Below, piece by piece: positions 7,947-18,099 of a stretch of DNA of 52,253 nt; within the stretch, counting starts at the first letter, position 1, and each line of letters begins with the position of its first letter. The stretch is from NCBI GenBank assembly GCA_021827495.1, contig JAKAVN010000005.1, positions 1 through 52,253 on the forward strand, in the 5' to 3' direction. The notes under the pieces were generated by a model. It searched no databases. It was given only the letters and a program-made list of their open reading frames with translations, and was not told the DNA's origin. This stretch comes from Deltaproteobacteria bacterium (GTDB lineage: Bacteria > Desulfobacterota > Binatia > Binatales > Binataceae). A program made the position numbers and the translations under genes.

Positions 7947-8801
7947 CTATTGCCGCGCCATCACCTGGCTGTGGACCTGCTCCATCGCGGCGATCGCGCG
8001 CTCGGGGTCGCGCGCACTGGGGATTATCAGCCGCGAAACGCCCGCCTGGGCGAACGCATTGACCAGTTCGACGGTCAGCGGTCCATCCAGGCGCGGGCTG
8101 AGCGTGATTTCCAGCGGCGTCGCGCGGTTCTGCGCACTTTCGTGGCCGCGCAGCCGGGCGATCAGATCGCGCGTGTCGTGAAGATTCTCGGCGATCCCGT
8201 ACCATCCATCCGCCAGTTGCGCGGCCCGGCGCAGCGAGGGCTCGGTATGGCCTCCGAAGATGAGGGGCGGACGCGGCTGCTGGATCGGCTTGGGCATGAA
8301 CTTCACGCCCCCGACGCGGATCGTTCGCCCCTCGAACACCGGGTCCTTGCGGGTCCATAGCTGGTCCATCAGGGCCAGGTATTCGCGAGTGCGGCGCGCG
8401 CGGTCGGCAAACGTCATCTCCACCGCCGCGAATTCCTCTGCGAGCCATCCGATACCCACGCCGAAGATGAAGCGGCCGCCCGAGAGAACGTCCAGGCTGG
8501 CCACCGCCTTGGCGGTGGCGAACGCATTGCGCAGCGGTACGACGAAGATGCCGGTCGCGAGCCGGATGCGGCTGGTGACGGCGGCGGCGTAGGCTAGGGC
8601 CAAAAAAGGGTCATGCAGCGGCGTGTCGGGCGGCGCGGGCATCCTGCCGGCCGCGGCGTACGGGTAGCGCGATCTGTATTCGACCGGGAGGACGAGATGC
8701 TCGGGAATCCACAGCGACTCGAACCCCAGTTCCTCGGCCCGGCGCGCCACGCGGGCGAGGTCGGGGCCGGCAATCTGATAAAGAAACGTCGCGAATTTCA
8801 C
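7947..8801 (-). CDS. LLM-class (luciferase-like) F420/flavin-dependent oxidoreductase
   Basis: A 284-residue TIM-barrel luciferase-like protein. Family features are the N-terminal strand and helix (FATFLYQIAGPDLARVARRAEELGFESLWIPEHLV), TSRIRLATGIFVVPLRNAFATAKAVASLDVLSGGRFIFGVGIGWLAEEF, and a C-terminal GVSRLIIPSA. It most resembles the F420-dependent subgroup, but FMN use cannot be excluded. Substrate unknown. It stands alone on the minus strand between the zinc-ribbon protein and dodecin. Confidence 0.88.
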   Translation of the reverse strand: MKFATFLYQIAGPDLARVARRAEELGFESLWIPEHLVLPVEYRSRYPYAAAGRMPAPPDTPLHDPFLALAYAAAVTSRIRLATGIFVVPLRNAFATAKAVASLDVLSGGRFIFGVGIGWLAEEFAAVEMTFADRARRTREYLALMDQLWTRKDPVFEGRTIRVGGVKFMPKPIQQPRPPLIFGGHTEPSLRRAAQLADGWYGIAENLHDTRDLIARLRGHESAQNRATPLEITLSPRLDGPLTVELVNAFAQAGVSRLIIPSARDPERAIAAMEQVHSQVMARQ

Positions 8802-8929
8802 CCGCTCACCTCACGCACCCCGCGCAACCCTGGGCCACGCGCCTGGATTCCACGCCGCGGCGGGATCGCCGCGGCGGGCGCATCTCTCTCAGTACGCCCG
8901 CCACGGCCACACTCAGCGGCGCGCGCGAT

Positions 8930-9148
8930 TCAGACCTGACCGTTTTCGAGGCGGAAGCCTATCTTGACGTGGACCTGGAACTCAGGCTCGCCCTTGGGGT
9001 TGACCGATCCACGAATCTCCCGGACTTCGAACCAGTCGATGTTGCGCAGCGTCTGGCTGGCCTTTTTGAGCGCGTTGCGCACGCCCTGCTGGATGCTCTC
9101 GTCGGAGACTCCGACCACGTCGACTATCTTGTAGGTCTTCTCGGGCAT
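8930..9148 (-). CDS. Dodecin, flavin-storage protein
   Basis: A 72-residue protein from ATG 9148, which has CAGGAG about 9 nt upstream; the longer track start at 9220 adds a non-conserved extension. YKIVDVVGVSDESIQQGVRNALKKASQTLRNIDWFEVREIRG and the final FQVHVKIGFRLE match dodecin throughout. Trp39 and Gln58 correspond to the residues that stack with and bind flavin. Dodecins assemble as dodecamers that sequester FMN, FAD or lumichrome. The flavoproteins nearby (LLM oxidoreductases, ETF) fit a flavin-rich metabolism. Confidence 0.95.
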   Translation of the reverse strand: MPEKTYKIVDVVGVSDESIQQGVRNALKKASQTLRNIDWFEVREIRGSVNPKGEPEFQVHVKIGFRLENGQV

Positions 9149-9226
9149 GGGATTTTCTCCTGGCGTTTGCACGCCTCGCTTACAGCAAGACCCCCCCAGC
9201 CGCCGCATCGCGGCGGCCATGCCGGT

Positions 9227-10693
<1,467 letters not shown>

Positions 10694-10810
10694 CCTGTTC
10701 GCTGAACCTGTGCCCAATCCTGCGCCGGCTCTGTACGCAATCGGGACTCGAACGCCCGCCCGCAACGAGCCCCCATTATAGCCGTATCGCGCCCGCGCCT
10801 GGCCAAGCGT

Positions 10811-12121
10811 TCAGGCCACCCGTTCGCCGCCGGCCTGGGCGTCGGCGATCACGGAGAGCCGGGTCACCAGGATGATGCCGCAGGCGAGCGTCGCCAGGGC
10901 CGACAGGGCGACCGCGATTTGTGGACTTAGGCGCTCGCCGACGTAGCCGACCTCGAGGCTGCCGATCGGCGCGAACCCGATGAACGACAGCGTGTACATG
11001 CTCATCACGCGGCCGCGCAAGTCATCCGAGACGAATAGCTGGAGCATCGTATTGCTGGTCGCCATGTAATTCATCAGCCCGGCGCCGATCACCATCTGCG
11101 CGACGAGCGACAGCCACATCCACGGCGAAAGACCGAAAACGAAAATCCCGGCCGCCGCGCCGAACAGCCCGACGATCAGATTTTGCCGCAGCGCGGGCGC
11201 CGTCTTGCACGAGGCGAGCACCAAAGCGCCGAGCAGCGCGCCCACGCCCTGGGCGGCGAGCAGAAATCCATAGGCGAGCGCCTGGCCATGCAGTACGTCG
11301 CGGGCGAAGACCGGAATCAGCACCGAGTACTGCATGCCGAAACCCGCGGCCAGCGCGATCACGAGCAGCAGGTAGAAGCTCGCCCGATGATGCCAGATGT
11401 AATCGAAGCCCTCGCGCAGGCGGGCGAACATCGCGGAGCCGATGCGGGCGACCTCGCGCGGCGCCAGCTCCATCTCGACGAGGCTCCAGATGACCGCGAT
11501 ATAGCTTAGTCCGTTGAGCAAGAAGCACCCCGCAATGCCGATTACGCTGATCAGCACGCCGGCCACGGCGGGCCCGACGATGCGCGCGCCGTTGAAGATC
11601 ATCGAGTTGAGCGCGATCGCGTTGGGCAAGTCCTCACGCCCCACCATCTCGACCACGAAGGCCTGGCGGCCCGGCATGTCGAAGGCCGTCACCAGGCCGT
11701 TGAAGGCGGCCAGTGCGATCACGTGCTCGACCCGCACCACGCCGGCCCAGGTCAGCGCGGCCAGGATCAAGGCGCTCAGCATCAGCAGCGCCTGGGTGGT
11801 AACGATTAGCCGGCGGCGATCGATATGGTCGACCACCACACCGGCGAACAGCGCCACCACCAGCACCGGCAGGTAGCCGGCGAAGCTCACCACCCCGAGC
11901 ATCAACGGGGAATTGGAGAGCTTGAGCACCAGCCATCCCTGCGCCACCGACTGCATCCAGGTGCCGATGAGCGAGGTGAACTGCCCGCCGAAAAAGAGGC
12001 GGAAATTGCGATGGCGCAGCGCGCGGAACGCACCGAGCCTCCCGGAGAGAAGCTCGGAGGGAGCCGGCGAAGCGGACGCGGGCGGGTTGCTCTCGGAAGA
12101 AGTCTCGATAGCCGCACTCAC
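10811..12121 (-). CDS. MFS transporter, EntS/MFS_3-like exporter
   Basis: A 436-residue polytopic protein. After a disordered Ser/Pro/Ala N-terminus it shows AFRALRHRNFRLFFGGQFTSLIGTWMQSVAQGWLVLKLSNSPLMLGVVSFAGYLPVLVVALFAGVVVDHIDRRRLI, typical of the MFS_3 group that includes enterobactin exporters. GLVTAFDMPGRQAFVVEMV and DLRGRVMSMYTLSFIGFAPIGSLEVGYVGE are also characteristic. Twelve membrane segments are expected. Substrate unknown. It follows selA on the same strand but with a separate start region. Confidence 0.9.
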   Translation of the reverse strand: MSAAIETSSESNPPASASPAPSELLSGRLGAFRALRHRNFRLFFGGQFTSLIGTWMQSVAQGWLVLKLSNSPLMLGVVSFAGYLPVLVVALFAGVVVDHIDRRRLIVTTQALLMLSALILAALTWAGVVRVEHVIALAAFNGLVTAFDMPGRQAFVVEMVGREDLPNAIALNSMIFNGARIVGPAVAGVLISVIGIAGCFLLNGLSYIAVIWSLVEMELAPREVARIGSAMFARLREGFDYIWHHRASFYLLLVIALAAGFGMQYSVLIPVFARDVLHGQALAYGFLLAAQGVGALLGALVLASCKTAPALRQNLIVGLFGAAAGIFVFGLSPWMWLSLVAQMVIGAGLMNYMATSNTMLQLFVSDDLRGRVMSMYTLSFIGFAPIGSLEVGYVGERLSPQIAVALSALATLACGIILVTRLSVIADAQAGGERVA

Positions 12122-12293
12122 TTGGGGGATGCGGGCAGTTTGGCAAAGTCAGGGGCGGCTGGCGAGCGCATCCTCGCGCGATGCCAATCGGCTATCGGGG
12201 AGTGGCTCGTTGTGAATTCAAAATGATCCACTGTCGCTGCCAACCCACGCTGGACAAGGTGCTGCGCTTGCCAGGTTACCGGCGGGCGGGCGC

Positions 12294-12332
12294 GCGCCGG
12301 TAGCTCAACTGGACAGAGCCTCGGACTTCGGA
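12294..12332 (+). pseudogene. 5' half of a tRNA, anticodon-loop TCG (Arg-like), 3' half missing
   Basis: The stretch reads like a tRNA from the acceptor strand through the anticodon loop: GCGCCGG, TA, D-stem GCTC with loop AACTGGACA and GAGC, then anticodon stem TCGGA and loop CTTCGGA. TAGCTCAACTGG is a perfect A-box. After the loop the expected TCCGA is replaced by AACGG, and no T-arm (GGTTCGAATCC) or 3' acceptor follows before the end of the moaD-moaE gene. It cannot yield a functional tRNA. Confidence 0.65.
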
Positions 12333-12346
12333 AACGGTGCGCATCA

Positions 12347-13066
12347 TCAATAGGCGTGGCCGGGGGCGGGCGGATGCGAGGTCTGGCAGCCGATCCACAC
12401 TTCGCCGCCCGCGAAATATTCCTTCTTCCAGATCGGCACGACCTGCTTGAGCCGGTCGATCGCGAAGCGGCAGGCCTCGAAGGCCTCGGCGCGATGCGCT
12501 GCCGAGACCGCGATCGCGACCGAGGTCTCGCCGATATCGACCGGGCCGATGCGATGGCTTATCGCGATACGGACGATTTGCCATCGCTCGCCCGCCTCGC
12601 GCGCGAGCCGGCGCATCTCGCCGAGCGCCATCGGCTCGTAAGCCTCGTACTCCAGGCGGATCACGCTGCGGCCGGCGTTTTCGGCACGCGTGGTCCCGGC
12701 GAAGGTGACGATCGCGCCAGCGCGCGGCTCGGCCACGGCGCGTTCGAGCGCGGCAACGTCGATCGGTGCGCGGCCGATCGTTATCGGGCCGATCCATTTT
12801 GGATCGTGCGCCGGCACCGCGCCGCCGCTGACGGGCGGGATGAACGCTACCTCGTCGCCGGGGCGCGGGCGATAGCCGCCCTGTACATATTCCTGGTTGA
12901 CGGCGAAGCCGACCGAGTCGCGATGGCCCTTAAGCGCGGGAAACTCCTCCGCCAGGTGCTGCCAAATCTGTGCGACGGTCGCGCCGTCGGGAAATTCGCG
13001 GCTCAGCTCGGAGGCGCCGGCGCGCTCGCGCAGTGTCGCGAACAGCTTTATCGTTATTCGGTTCAT
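12347..13066 (-). CDS. MoaD-MoaE fusion, molybdopterin synthase
   Basis: A 239-residue fusion of both molybdopterin synthase subunits. Residues 1-82 are MoaD-like ubiquitin-fold (ITIKLFATLRERAG, then DEVAFIPPVSGG ending in Gly81-Gly82). Residues about 90-239 are MoaE (IDVAALERAV, GAIVTFAGTTR, YEAYEPMA, ISHRIGPVDIGETSVAIAVSAAHR, and RLKQVVPIWKKEYF with the active-site lysines). Together they insert the dithiolene sulfurs into precursor Z during molybdenum cofactor synthesis. MoaD needs a free C-terminal Gly-Gly for adenylation and thiocarboxylation, so cleavage after Gly82 is expected, as known for the mycobacterial MoaX fusion. It lies 52 nt downstream of moaB on the same strand. Confidence 0.93.
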   Translation of the reverse strand: MNRITIKLFATLRERAGASELSREFPDGATVAQIWQHLAEEFPALKGHRDSVGFAVNQEYVQGGYRPRPGDEVAFIPPVSGGAVPAHDPKWIGPITIGRAPIDVAALERAVAEPRAGAIVTFAGTTRAENAGRSVIRLEYEAYEPMALGEMRRLAREAGERWQIVRIAISHRIGPVDIGETSVAIAVSAAHRAEAFEACRFAIDRLKQVVPIWKKEYFAGGEVWIGCQTSHPPAPGHAY

Positions 13067-13118
13067 TGCGGTTGCTTGCCGTCGATCGGGTTGCGCGCTA
13101 GCCGTTCAAAAAGCATCG

Positions 13119-13616
13119 TCAGAGCTTCAACAGATGGGCCATGTGACCGAGCTCGGGAATTAGCAGCTGCTCCATCGCGAGGCGGCAGGCGCCGGGCGAG
13201 CCCGGCAGCGCAGCCACGACCTTGCCGGCCGCGACTCCCGCCAGCGCCCGGCTCAAAATCGCCGCCGGGCCGATCTGCTGATAGGAGAGATAGCGGAACA
13301 ATTCGCCGAAGCCCTCGAGCTCCTTGTCGAGCAGCATCCGTACCACCTCGATCGTCGAGTCGCGCGCCGCGATCCCGGTGCCGCCGTTGACGATGATGGC
13401 GTCGAGATTGCGCAGGTTGTCGAGCAGCGCCTGGCGGATACGGCTGGGGTCGTCGGGCAGCACCGCGTAATACTCCACGCGATGGCCGGCGGCGGTCAAA
13501 AGATCGCGGATCAGATGGCCGCTCTCATCGGTCTCGGCACTGCGCGAATCGCTTGCGGTCACCACCCCGACCCTGAGGCTCTTATGGCCATGGCGATGAT
13601 GCTCTTCTACGGACAC
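13119..13616 (-). CDS. moaB: MoaB/MogA-family molybdenum cofactor protein
   Basis: A 165-residue MoCF-domain protein. LRVGVVTASDSRSAETDESGHLIRDLL, IIVNGGTGIAARDSTIEVVRMLLDKELEGFGELFRYLSYQQIGPAAILSRALAGV and VVAALPGSPGACRLAME match the molybdopterin-adenylyltransferase family. It binds and adenylates molybdopterin before metal insertion. MoaB and MogA are hard to separate by motif; the length and the pairing with a MoaD-MoaE fusion favour MoaB. It likely forms a two-gene operon with that fusion. Confidence 0.9.
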   Translation of the reverse strand: MSVEEHHRHGHKSLRVGVVTASDSRSAETDESGHLIRDLLTAAGHRVEYYAVLPDDPSRIRQALLDNLRNLDAIIVNGGTGIAARDSTIEVVRMLLDKELEGFGELFRYLSYQQIGPAAILSRALAGVAAGKVVAALPGSPGACRLAMEQLLIPELGHMAHLLKL

Positions 13617-13718
13617 AACGCGATTATATCATCAAGTTGGATCATTTTGCCCACGCCGCCCCGTTAAAGCGGCCCGCGTCCGGCGTGCGATCGTGGCCGA
13701 TTGCGCGAACCGGCGGCG

Positions 13719-13922
13719 TCAGCGCAAACGCAGGTTGAACGCTTGCGGCCCTTTGTCGCCGGGGCGAACCTCGAACTGCACCTGGTCGCCCTCGCGCAGG
13801 TCTTCGAAGTAGACCTTGGGCGAAAGCCGCGAGCGATGGAAGAAGACCTCATCGCCGCCGTCGTCAGGGGTGATGAAGCCGAAGCCCTTGTCCTTGATCA
13901 CTTTTTTGATCGTGCCGAACAC
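13719..13922 (-). CDS. Cold-shock-domain protein
   Basis: A 67-residue CspA-like OB-fold protein. RNP1 (KGFGFIT) and RNP2 (VFFHRS) are intact, and the order of strands MFGTIKKVIKDKGFGFITPDDGGDEVFFHRSRL through VQFEVRPGDKGPQAFNLRL fits a single cold-shock domain. These proteins bind single-stranded RNA or DNA and act as RNA chaperones. It is monocistronic. Confidence 0.93.
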   Translation of the reverse strand: MFGTIKKVIKDKGFGFITPDDGGDEVFFHRSRLSPKVYFEDLREGDQVQFEVRPGDKGPQAFNLRLR

Positions 13923-14013
13923 AGCATCCTCCGCGGGGCCACGCCCCTGGAGTTGAGCTTAGGCGAGCCGCGCCGTATGTAAAGAGGAGTTACGACACGG
14001 CGCAGGAGGCATT

Positions 14014-14250
14014 TTGCTCAAGGCGGTTGGACTGGCGGAAATCGAGCGCATCTTCGCGGTGACCGACGCGCTCGGAATCTCGCGCGAGGCGCTGGTGATC
14101 CCGCTGCGCACCGAGCATCCCGGCCGCATCCGCAAGCTCGGCGGCGCCAAGCTCGAGATCGTCGTCGAGCGCGAGGCCGACTTCGATCAATGGCTCAGCC
14201 GGCTTGCGGCGGAGATTCGGGCGGTTTGGCCGGCACCGCCGCCGGGCTGA
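14014..14250 (+). CDS. Small hypothetical protein
   Basis: A 78-residue ORF starting at TTG 14014 with AGGAGG 4 nt upstream, the strongest ribosome site in the area. The sequence ([47 protein letters not shown]) has alternating helix and strand character and typical GC3. No family recognised. Its last 56 bp overlap the 3' end of the convergent biotin-carrier gene. Confidence 0.55.
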   Translation: MLKAVGLAEIERIFAVTDALGISREALVIPLRTEHPGRIRKLGGAKLEIVVEREADFDQWLSRLAAEIRAVWPAPPPG

Positions 14251-14755
14251 GCTCGATCAGCCGCGCGCCATGGTCGACCATCTGCCCGGCCGCCACGCAA
14301 ATTTTCGCCACGATCGCCGGGCTCTCGGCGTAAAGCGTCGTCTCCATCTTCATCGCTTCGAGCACGATCAGAGGATCGCCATGCTCGACTGGCTGGCCCT
14401 CAGCGACCAGCACCTTGAGCACCTTGCCCGGCATCGGCGCGTCGACCTCGGGAGCGGCCAGTCCGCCCGTGCGATGCGCCGCACGTCCTTCGACTGCGAC
14501 GAACTCGGCCGCGAACGGGCCCGCCGCCACCGTTATCGAGGAGCCGCGCCGCGCGCCCGCGACGCGGACACGCCGGCCGCCCAGCTCCACCATCGCGCTG
14601 CCGTCGGGCATCGCTGCGATCGTCGCCGCGACTTCGCGCCCGTCTATCATGATGCGCACTCGGCGCGGGCCGCTCGGGTCTCCCGTGTCCGGCTTGTTTT
14701 GCGCGAGCAGTTCGACCTCGAACTCGCGCGCGTCGCCCTGGCGCTTGAGTTTCAT
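14195..14755 (-). CDS. Biotin carboxyl carrier protein (biotin/lipoyl attachment domain)
   Basis: A 186-residue protein. The start is ATG 14755, overlapping the TGA of the upstream carboxylase gene as ATGA and preceded by GGGAGGAAC. The track's longer ORF reads back into the carboxylase gene in another frame. Residues about 100-170 form the biotinyl domain: [38 protein letters not shown], with the biotinylated lysine in AMKM. The N-terminal part resembles the linker region of methylcrotonyl- or propionyl-CoA carboxylase alpha subunits. It carries CO2 on biotin from the carboxylase next door to a carboxyltransferase that is not in this window. Confidence 0.9.
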   Translation of the reverse strand: MKLKRQGDAREFEVELLAQNKPDTGDPSGPRRVRIMIDGREVAATIAAMPDGSAMVELGGRRVRVAGARRGSSITVAAGPFAAEFVAVEGRAAHRTGGLAAPEVDAPMPGKVLKVLVAEGQPVEHGDPLIVLEAMKMETTLYAESPAIVAKICVAAGQMVDHGARLIELSPAAVPAKPPESPPQAG

Positions 14756-16293
14756 CGTTCCTCCCGCCCCCAGGGCTCGAAACCCGCAAGCTCCGTCCAC
14801 GGCGAGCGCCGGCCGCGCCCCGTCCGTGCGCCGTCGCTGAGCGCGCCGCGCGCCCAGGAGGAGCCCGGCGGCGCCAGGCGCGCCGAGCCAAGCGCTCCGC
14901 CGGCAGCCATCGCGGCCGCGGCCAGCAGGCTCTCGAGCGCATCCTCGCCCGGGCTCCATCGCGGAAAAAACTGCTCCAGGAATCGCGTCGAGAGTCGCGC
15001 GTCGCGAAACGCCTCGCTCGCCATGACGTCGCGCAGGAAGGCCGCCGTGTTGGTCACGCCCAGTAGCGAGAATTCGCCAAGCGCGGCCGCCATCCGAACC
15101 CGCACCTGCTCGCGGTCGGCGCCCCAGCACACCAGCTTCGCCAGCAGACCGTCGTAAAAGGCGCTCACCCGCGCGCCGGGCGCGAGATGGGTGTCCACGC
15201 GCACGCCGGGTCCCGCGGGGAGATTCAGATAATGCACTTCGCCGGTCGCCGGACGGAAGTTATGCTCCGCATCCTCGGCGTAGATCCGGCACTCGATAGC
15301 GGCGCCGCGCGGCGCCGCCGGCTCGGCGACGCGCGCGCCCATCGCGACCCGAAGCTGCTCGGCCACCAGGTCGCAGCCGAAACGCATTTCGGTTACCGGA
15401 TGCTCGACCTGAAGCCGTGTGTTGGCCTCGAGAAAGTAGACCTCGCCGCCCTCGACCAGGAACTCCATCGTGCCCGCGTTGCGATAGCCGGCCGCGCGCG
15501 CGACCTTGAGCGCCGCCTCTACCATCCGCGCCCGCAGAGCGTCGTCGAGTCCGGGCGCAGGCGACTCCTCGATGATTTTCTGATGGCGCCGCTGGATCGA
15601 ACAGTCGCGCTCGCCGAGCGCGACCACTGCGCCATGCTGGTCGGCGAGAATCTGCACTTCGACGTGGCGCGGATGCGCCAGGTATTTCTCCAGGAATACG
15701 CGGCCGTCGCCGAAAGCGGCCTTGGCCTCGCGCGCCGCCGCCGCCAGTGCCTCGGCCAGGCCCGCCTGCGCCTCGACCAGCCGCATCCCGCGGCCGCCGC
15801 CGCCCGCCGCCGCCTTGACCATCAGCGGAAACCCGACGCGAGCGGCAAACTCGTGCGCCGCGCGCTCCTCGACCGTCTCGAGCCCCGGCACCACCGGGAC
15901 GCCCGCGCCGGCCGCCAGGCGCCGCGCCGCGACCTTGTCGCCCAGCGCCGCCATCACCTCCGCCGGCGGCCCGACGAAAACGATCCCGGCCGCGGCGACC
16001 GCGCGGGCGAACTCGGGCCGCTCGGAGAGAAAGCCGTAGCCGGGATGGATTGCGTCGGCGCCGGTGGCGCGCGCGGCCTCGATGATCGCGGCGATGTTGA
16101 GGTAGCTCTGGCTGGCCTCGGGCGGACCGATGAGACGGGCCTCGTCGGCCGCGGCGACGTGCGTAGCGTCGGCGTCGGCTTCCGAGTAGACCGCCACGGT
16201 GGCAAGCCCAAGCAGGCGCGCGCTGCGAATTATCCTGAGCGCTATTTCGCCACGGTTGGCGACCAGTAGCTTGCTGATGGAGCCGTGTTTCAT
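14752..16293 (-). CDS. accC: Biotin carboxylase subunit of an acyl-CoA carboxylase
   Basis: A 513-residue biotin carboxylase that uses ATP and bicarbonate to carboxylate biotin. It has the Rossmann start [33 protein letters not shown], the ATP-grasp loop [38 protein letters not shown] and [14 protein letters not shown]. It is about 60 residues longer than stand-alone AccC, with a low-complexity tail after [18 protein letters not shown], consistent with a split MCC/PCC-type alpha subunit. The stop overlaps the start of the biotin-carrier gene, implying translational coupling. No carboxyltransferase lies nearby. Confidence 0.93.
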   Translation of the reverse strand: MKHGSISKLLVANRGEIALRIIRSARLLGLATVAVYSEADADATHVAAADEARLIGPPEASQSYLNIAAIIEAARATGADAIHPGYGFLSERPEFARAVAAAGIVFVGPPAEVMAALGDKVAARRLAAGAGVPVVPGLETVEERAAHEFAARVGFPLMVKAAAGGGGRGMRLVEAQAGLAEALAAAAREAKAAFGDGRVFLEKYLAHPRHVEVQILADQHGAVVALGERDCSIQRRHQKIIEESPAPGLDDALRARMVEAALKVARAAGYRNAGTMEFLVEGGEVYFLEANTRLQVEHPVTEMRFGCDLVAEQLRVAMGARVAEPAAPRGAAIECRIYAEDAEHNFRPATGEVHYLNLPAGPGVRVDTHLAPGARVSAFYDGLLAKLVCWGADREQVRVRMAAALGEFSLLGVTNTAAFLRDVMASEAFRDARLSTRFLEQFFPRWSPGEDALESLLAAAAMAAGGALGSARLAPPGSSWARGALSDGARTGRGRRSPWTELAGFEPWGREER

Positions 16294-16428
16294 TCTGCAG
16301 GCGAGCGTAGCACACGCCGCGCTCCCGCGAGCAGAGCTGCGGCGGGCGGCGACGCCGGGGTTTGTACTCGCTTGCCGGGCGATCGGTGAAAAATTTCAAA
16401 AAAATTTCGCGCCGCGGCGCCAAATGGA

Positions 16429-16456
16429 TTGATCGTCAGAAAGATTTCACTATCTT
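16429..16456 (+). promoter_or_regulatory. Promoter with A/T-rich upstream tract
   Basis: TTGATC (16429-16434) is followed after 16 nt by TATCTT (16451-16456). Upstream at about 16387-16408 lies an A/T tract holding two copies of AAAAATTTC, which could be an UP element. A 12-bp palindrome (GCGCCGCGGCGC) separates the tract from the -35. It points to the small gene at 16533. Confidence 0.45.
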
Positions 16457-16517
16457 GGAAAGGCCGGCGCGCGCGGGTCCATTTGCTCGGCCATCGCGTC
16501 GAAGGAGAAAATCCTGA

Positions 16518-16532
16518 ATGAGGGAGTGCTAG
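16518..16532 (+). other. Four-codon mini-cistron abutting the next start codon
   Basis: ATG AGG GAG TGC TAG (MREC) follows a strong AAGGAG at a 10-nt distance. Its TAG is immediately followed by the GTG start of the 73-residue gene. Its own codons AGGGAG supply the Shine-Dalgarno sequence of that gene. The layout suggests translational coupling by reinitiation, possibly sensing cysteine through the penultimate TGC codon. Confidence 0.35.
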
Positions 16533-16754
16533 GTGCAGGAAATGGAAGCAACCGACATTCGTACGGTGTACGACTTCCCCGTCGCCGGCCATCTCTGCAG
16601 TGATGGGGCGGTGCACTACGTCAAACTGGTTCGCCGTTCCGGCAACCCCAAGCCCCAGGGCGTCTGCCAGCAATGCCGGACGACCTTTCAGTACGAAAAG
16701 CCGCAACGCTCCCGCGTGCGGCACTACGGCAGCGAAGGCGCCAGTCACTTCTAG
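16533..16754 (+). CDS. Small Cys-containing protein, putative zinc-binding
   Basis: A 73-residue protein starting at GTG 16533, with AGGGAG 6 nt upstream; ATG 16542 is an alternative. It contains GHLCSDGAVHYVKLVRRSGNPKPQGVCQQCRTTFQYEKP. One Cys, a His and a CxxC pair could bind a metal, though the set is smaller than a classical zinc ribbon. No family recognised. It has its own promoter and an unusual leader, so it is probably expressed. Confidence 0.65.
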   Translation: MQEMEATDIRTVYDFPVAGHLCSDGAVHYVKLVRRSGNPKPQGVCQQCRTTFQYEKPQRSRVRHYGSEGASHF

Positions 16755-16817
16755 GCCGTAAGGGCCGCCCCAACTCATTCTGCGTTCTGAGCATGCGCGC
16801 GTCCGCCGCGGCGGCGG

Positions 16818-17798
16818 TTAGCGGGCTGCTGGAGTCTGCGCCGGCGCGGCGCCGGTATGCTCCAGCGCCGGCGCAGCCGTGCCCAACGGCGCGGCGGACC
16901 GTGGCGCGGACGGCGGCGCGGAAGACAAGGGCGCCGGCGTCGCTGACTCCTGCGGCGCGATAAACGCGGGAGGCTCAGGCCGTTCGAATACGGGGTGCGG
17001 CTTCACCGGCGGCGCCGTGCTCACCAGCAAAACCTCGGGGCCACGGTAGTAGCGCGACAGCATCCCGCCCATGAAGACGAAGTCCTGCCTGGGGTCGAAC
17101 CATAGCTGCGTGGTTGGCACAAATGGCTTCAGAAACACATTGAACCATCCAAAGACTGGATGCGCCTGGGCCTCGGCCAGCTCACCGTCTTGCGGGCGAT
17201 ACTCCCATGGTGACCGCCCAAGATCGACGTGCAGAGAGAGGATGCGCGGGCCGTGGGCGCAATCAAAGACATGCATGTCGAGGGCGGCATCCGCGCCGTG
17301 GCGGAGCCGGTCCGCTATCGGCACCAGCACGCCGGCGCCGGCGTAGGTGTCCGGGGTAAATTTCAGCATGGCGATCTGGATGATGCCCTCACCGTTGTCG
17401 TATTTTGCGCAGCTGGTCTTTCCGGTGACGGCGTCGGCGGTTGCAGTAAGCCGCGGAGCGCCGTACGCATCAAAGAAGCGGTGTTCGTAAGTAAGCAGGC
17501 GCGGGGCCTCGCCCGGGACCGCCTTGAGCGTGTCGTGTTCGAGGTCGCGCTCACCGTCGATGAACTCGTTGCGCCCGTCGATGGTTACCGAATCATCGTG
17601 CTGCGTGACGGTATAGTGCGCGCGCCCCAAAAGCCTCGTACCGGTCGGGTCGTAGATGAACAGGTCGGGTTTTTGCGTGATCATCGCTCGCGCCTGGGAC
17701 GCGGCGGCCACGGCCGCAACGTCCGTTCCCTTGATGCGCGCCGCCAACAGGGCCGCGGCGAGCATAGCCGCCACAACGGGTGCTCTCTTCCTCAGCAC
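16818..17798 (-). CDS. Exported protein of unknown function with Pro/Ala-rich tail
   Basis: A 326-residue protein. I chose GTG 17798, which has GGAG 5 nt upstream and gives a signal peptide (VLRKRAPVVAAMLAAALLAA); the longer track ORF has an Arg-rich non-protein-like start. The mature part is beta-rich: LFIYDPTGTRLLGRAHYTVTQHDDSVTIDGRNEFIDGERDLEHDTL, LTYEHRFFDAYG, then DRLRHGADAALDMHVFDCAHGPRILSLHVD. The tail from about residue 260 is Pro/Ala/Ser-rich and probably disordered. It resembles outer-membrane or periplasmic proteins of no defined family. Location periplasmic; role unknown. Confidence 0.7.
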   Translation of the reverse strand: MLRKRAPVVAAMLAAALLAARIKGTDVAAVAAASQARAMITQKPDLFIYDPTGTRLLGRAHYTVTQHDDSVTIDGRNEFIDGERDLEHDTLKAVPGEAPRLLTYEHRFFDAYGAPRLTATADAVTGKTSCAKYDNGEGIIQIAMLKFTPDTYAGAGVLVPIADRLRHGADAALDMHVFDCAHGPRILSLHVDLGRSPWEYRPQDGELAEAQAHPVFGWFNVFLKPFVPTTQLWFDPRQDFVFMGGMLSRYYRGPEVLLVSTAPPVKPHPVFERPEPPAFIAPQESATPAPLSSAPPSAPRSAAPLGTAAPALEHTGAAPAQTPAAR

Positions 17799-18099
17799 GT
17801 CATCTCCGATTCGCCGCCTGCCCAAGAACTGCGATCCGCGCGCACCGCTCGGTTGCCCGAACTCATCATATGGGCCTCGCGCATCGGAGCCTCCCGTGCG
17901 CCCGTGCCGCGCTGGTCCCGGCAACCTTATCCGGGAGCCTGATCCCGTGTATACATCCGCCCGCTTTCGATGCAGCAAGAAAAGCCGCGCTCGACGTTTC
18001 GGCGCCCGCACGGCCGCCGGCGGCCTTTGTGGCGGCGGGCGGGGTGTTGATCCTGAGGTTGTTCCAAGCTTCCAGCCGCGGCACGCGGGAAGATTGGGA

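Noticed and set aside
12294-12380. Complete tRNA gene
   Set aside because: No 3' anticodon stem, T-arm or acceptor end follows the 5' half.
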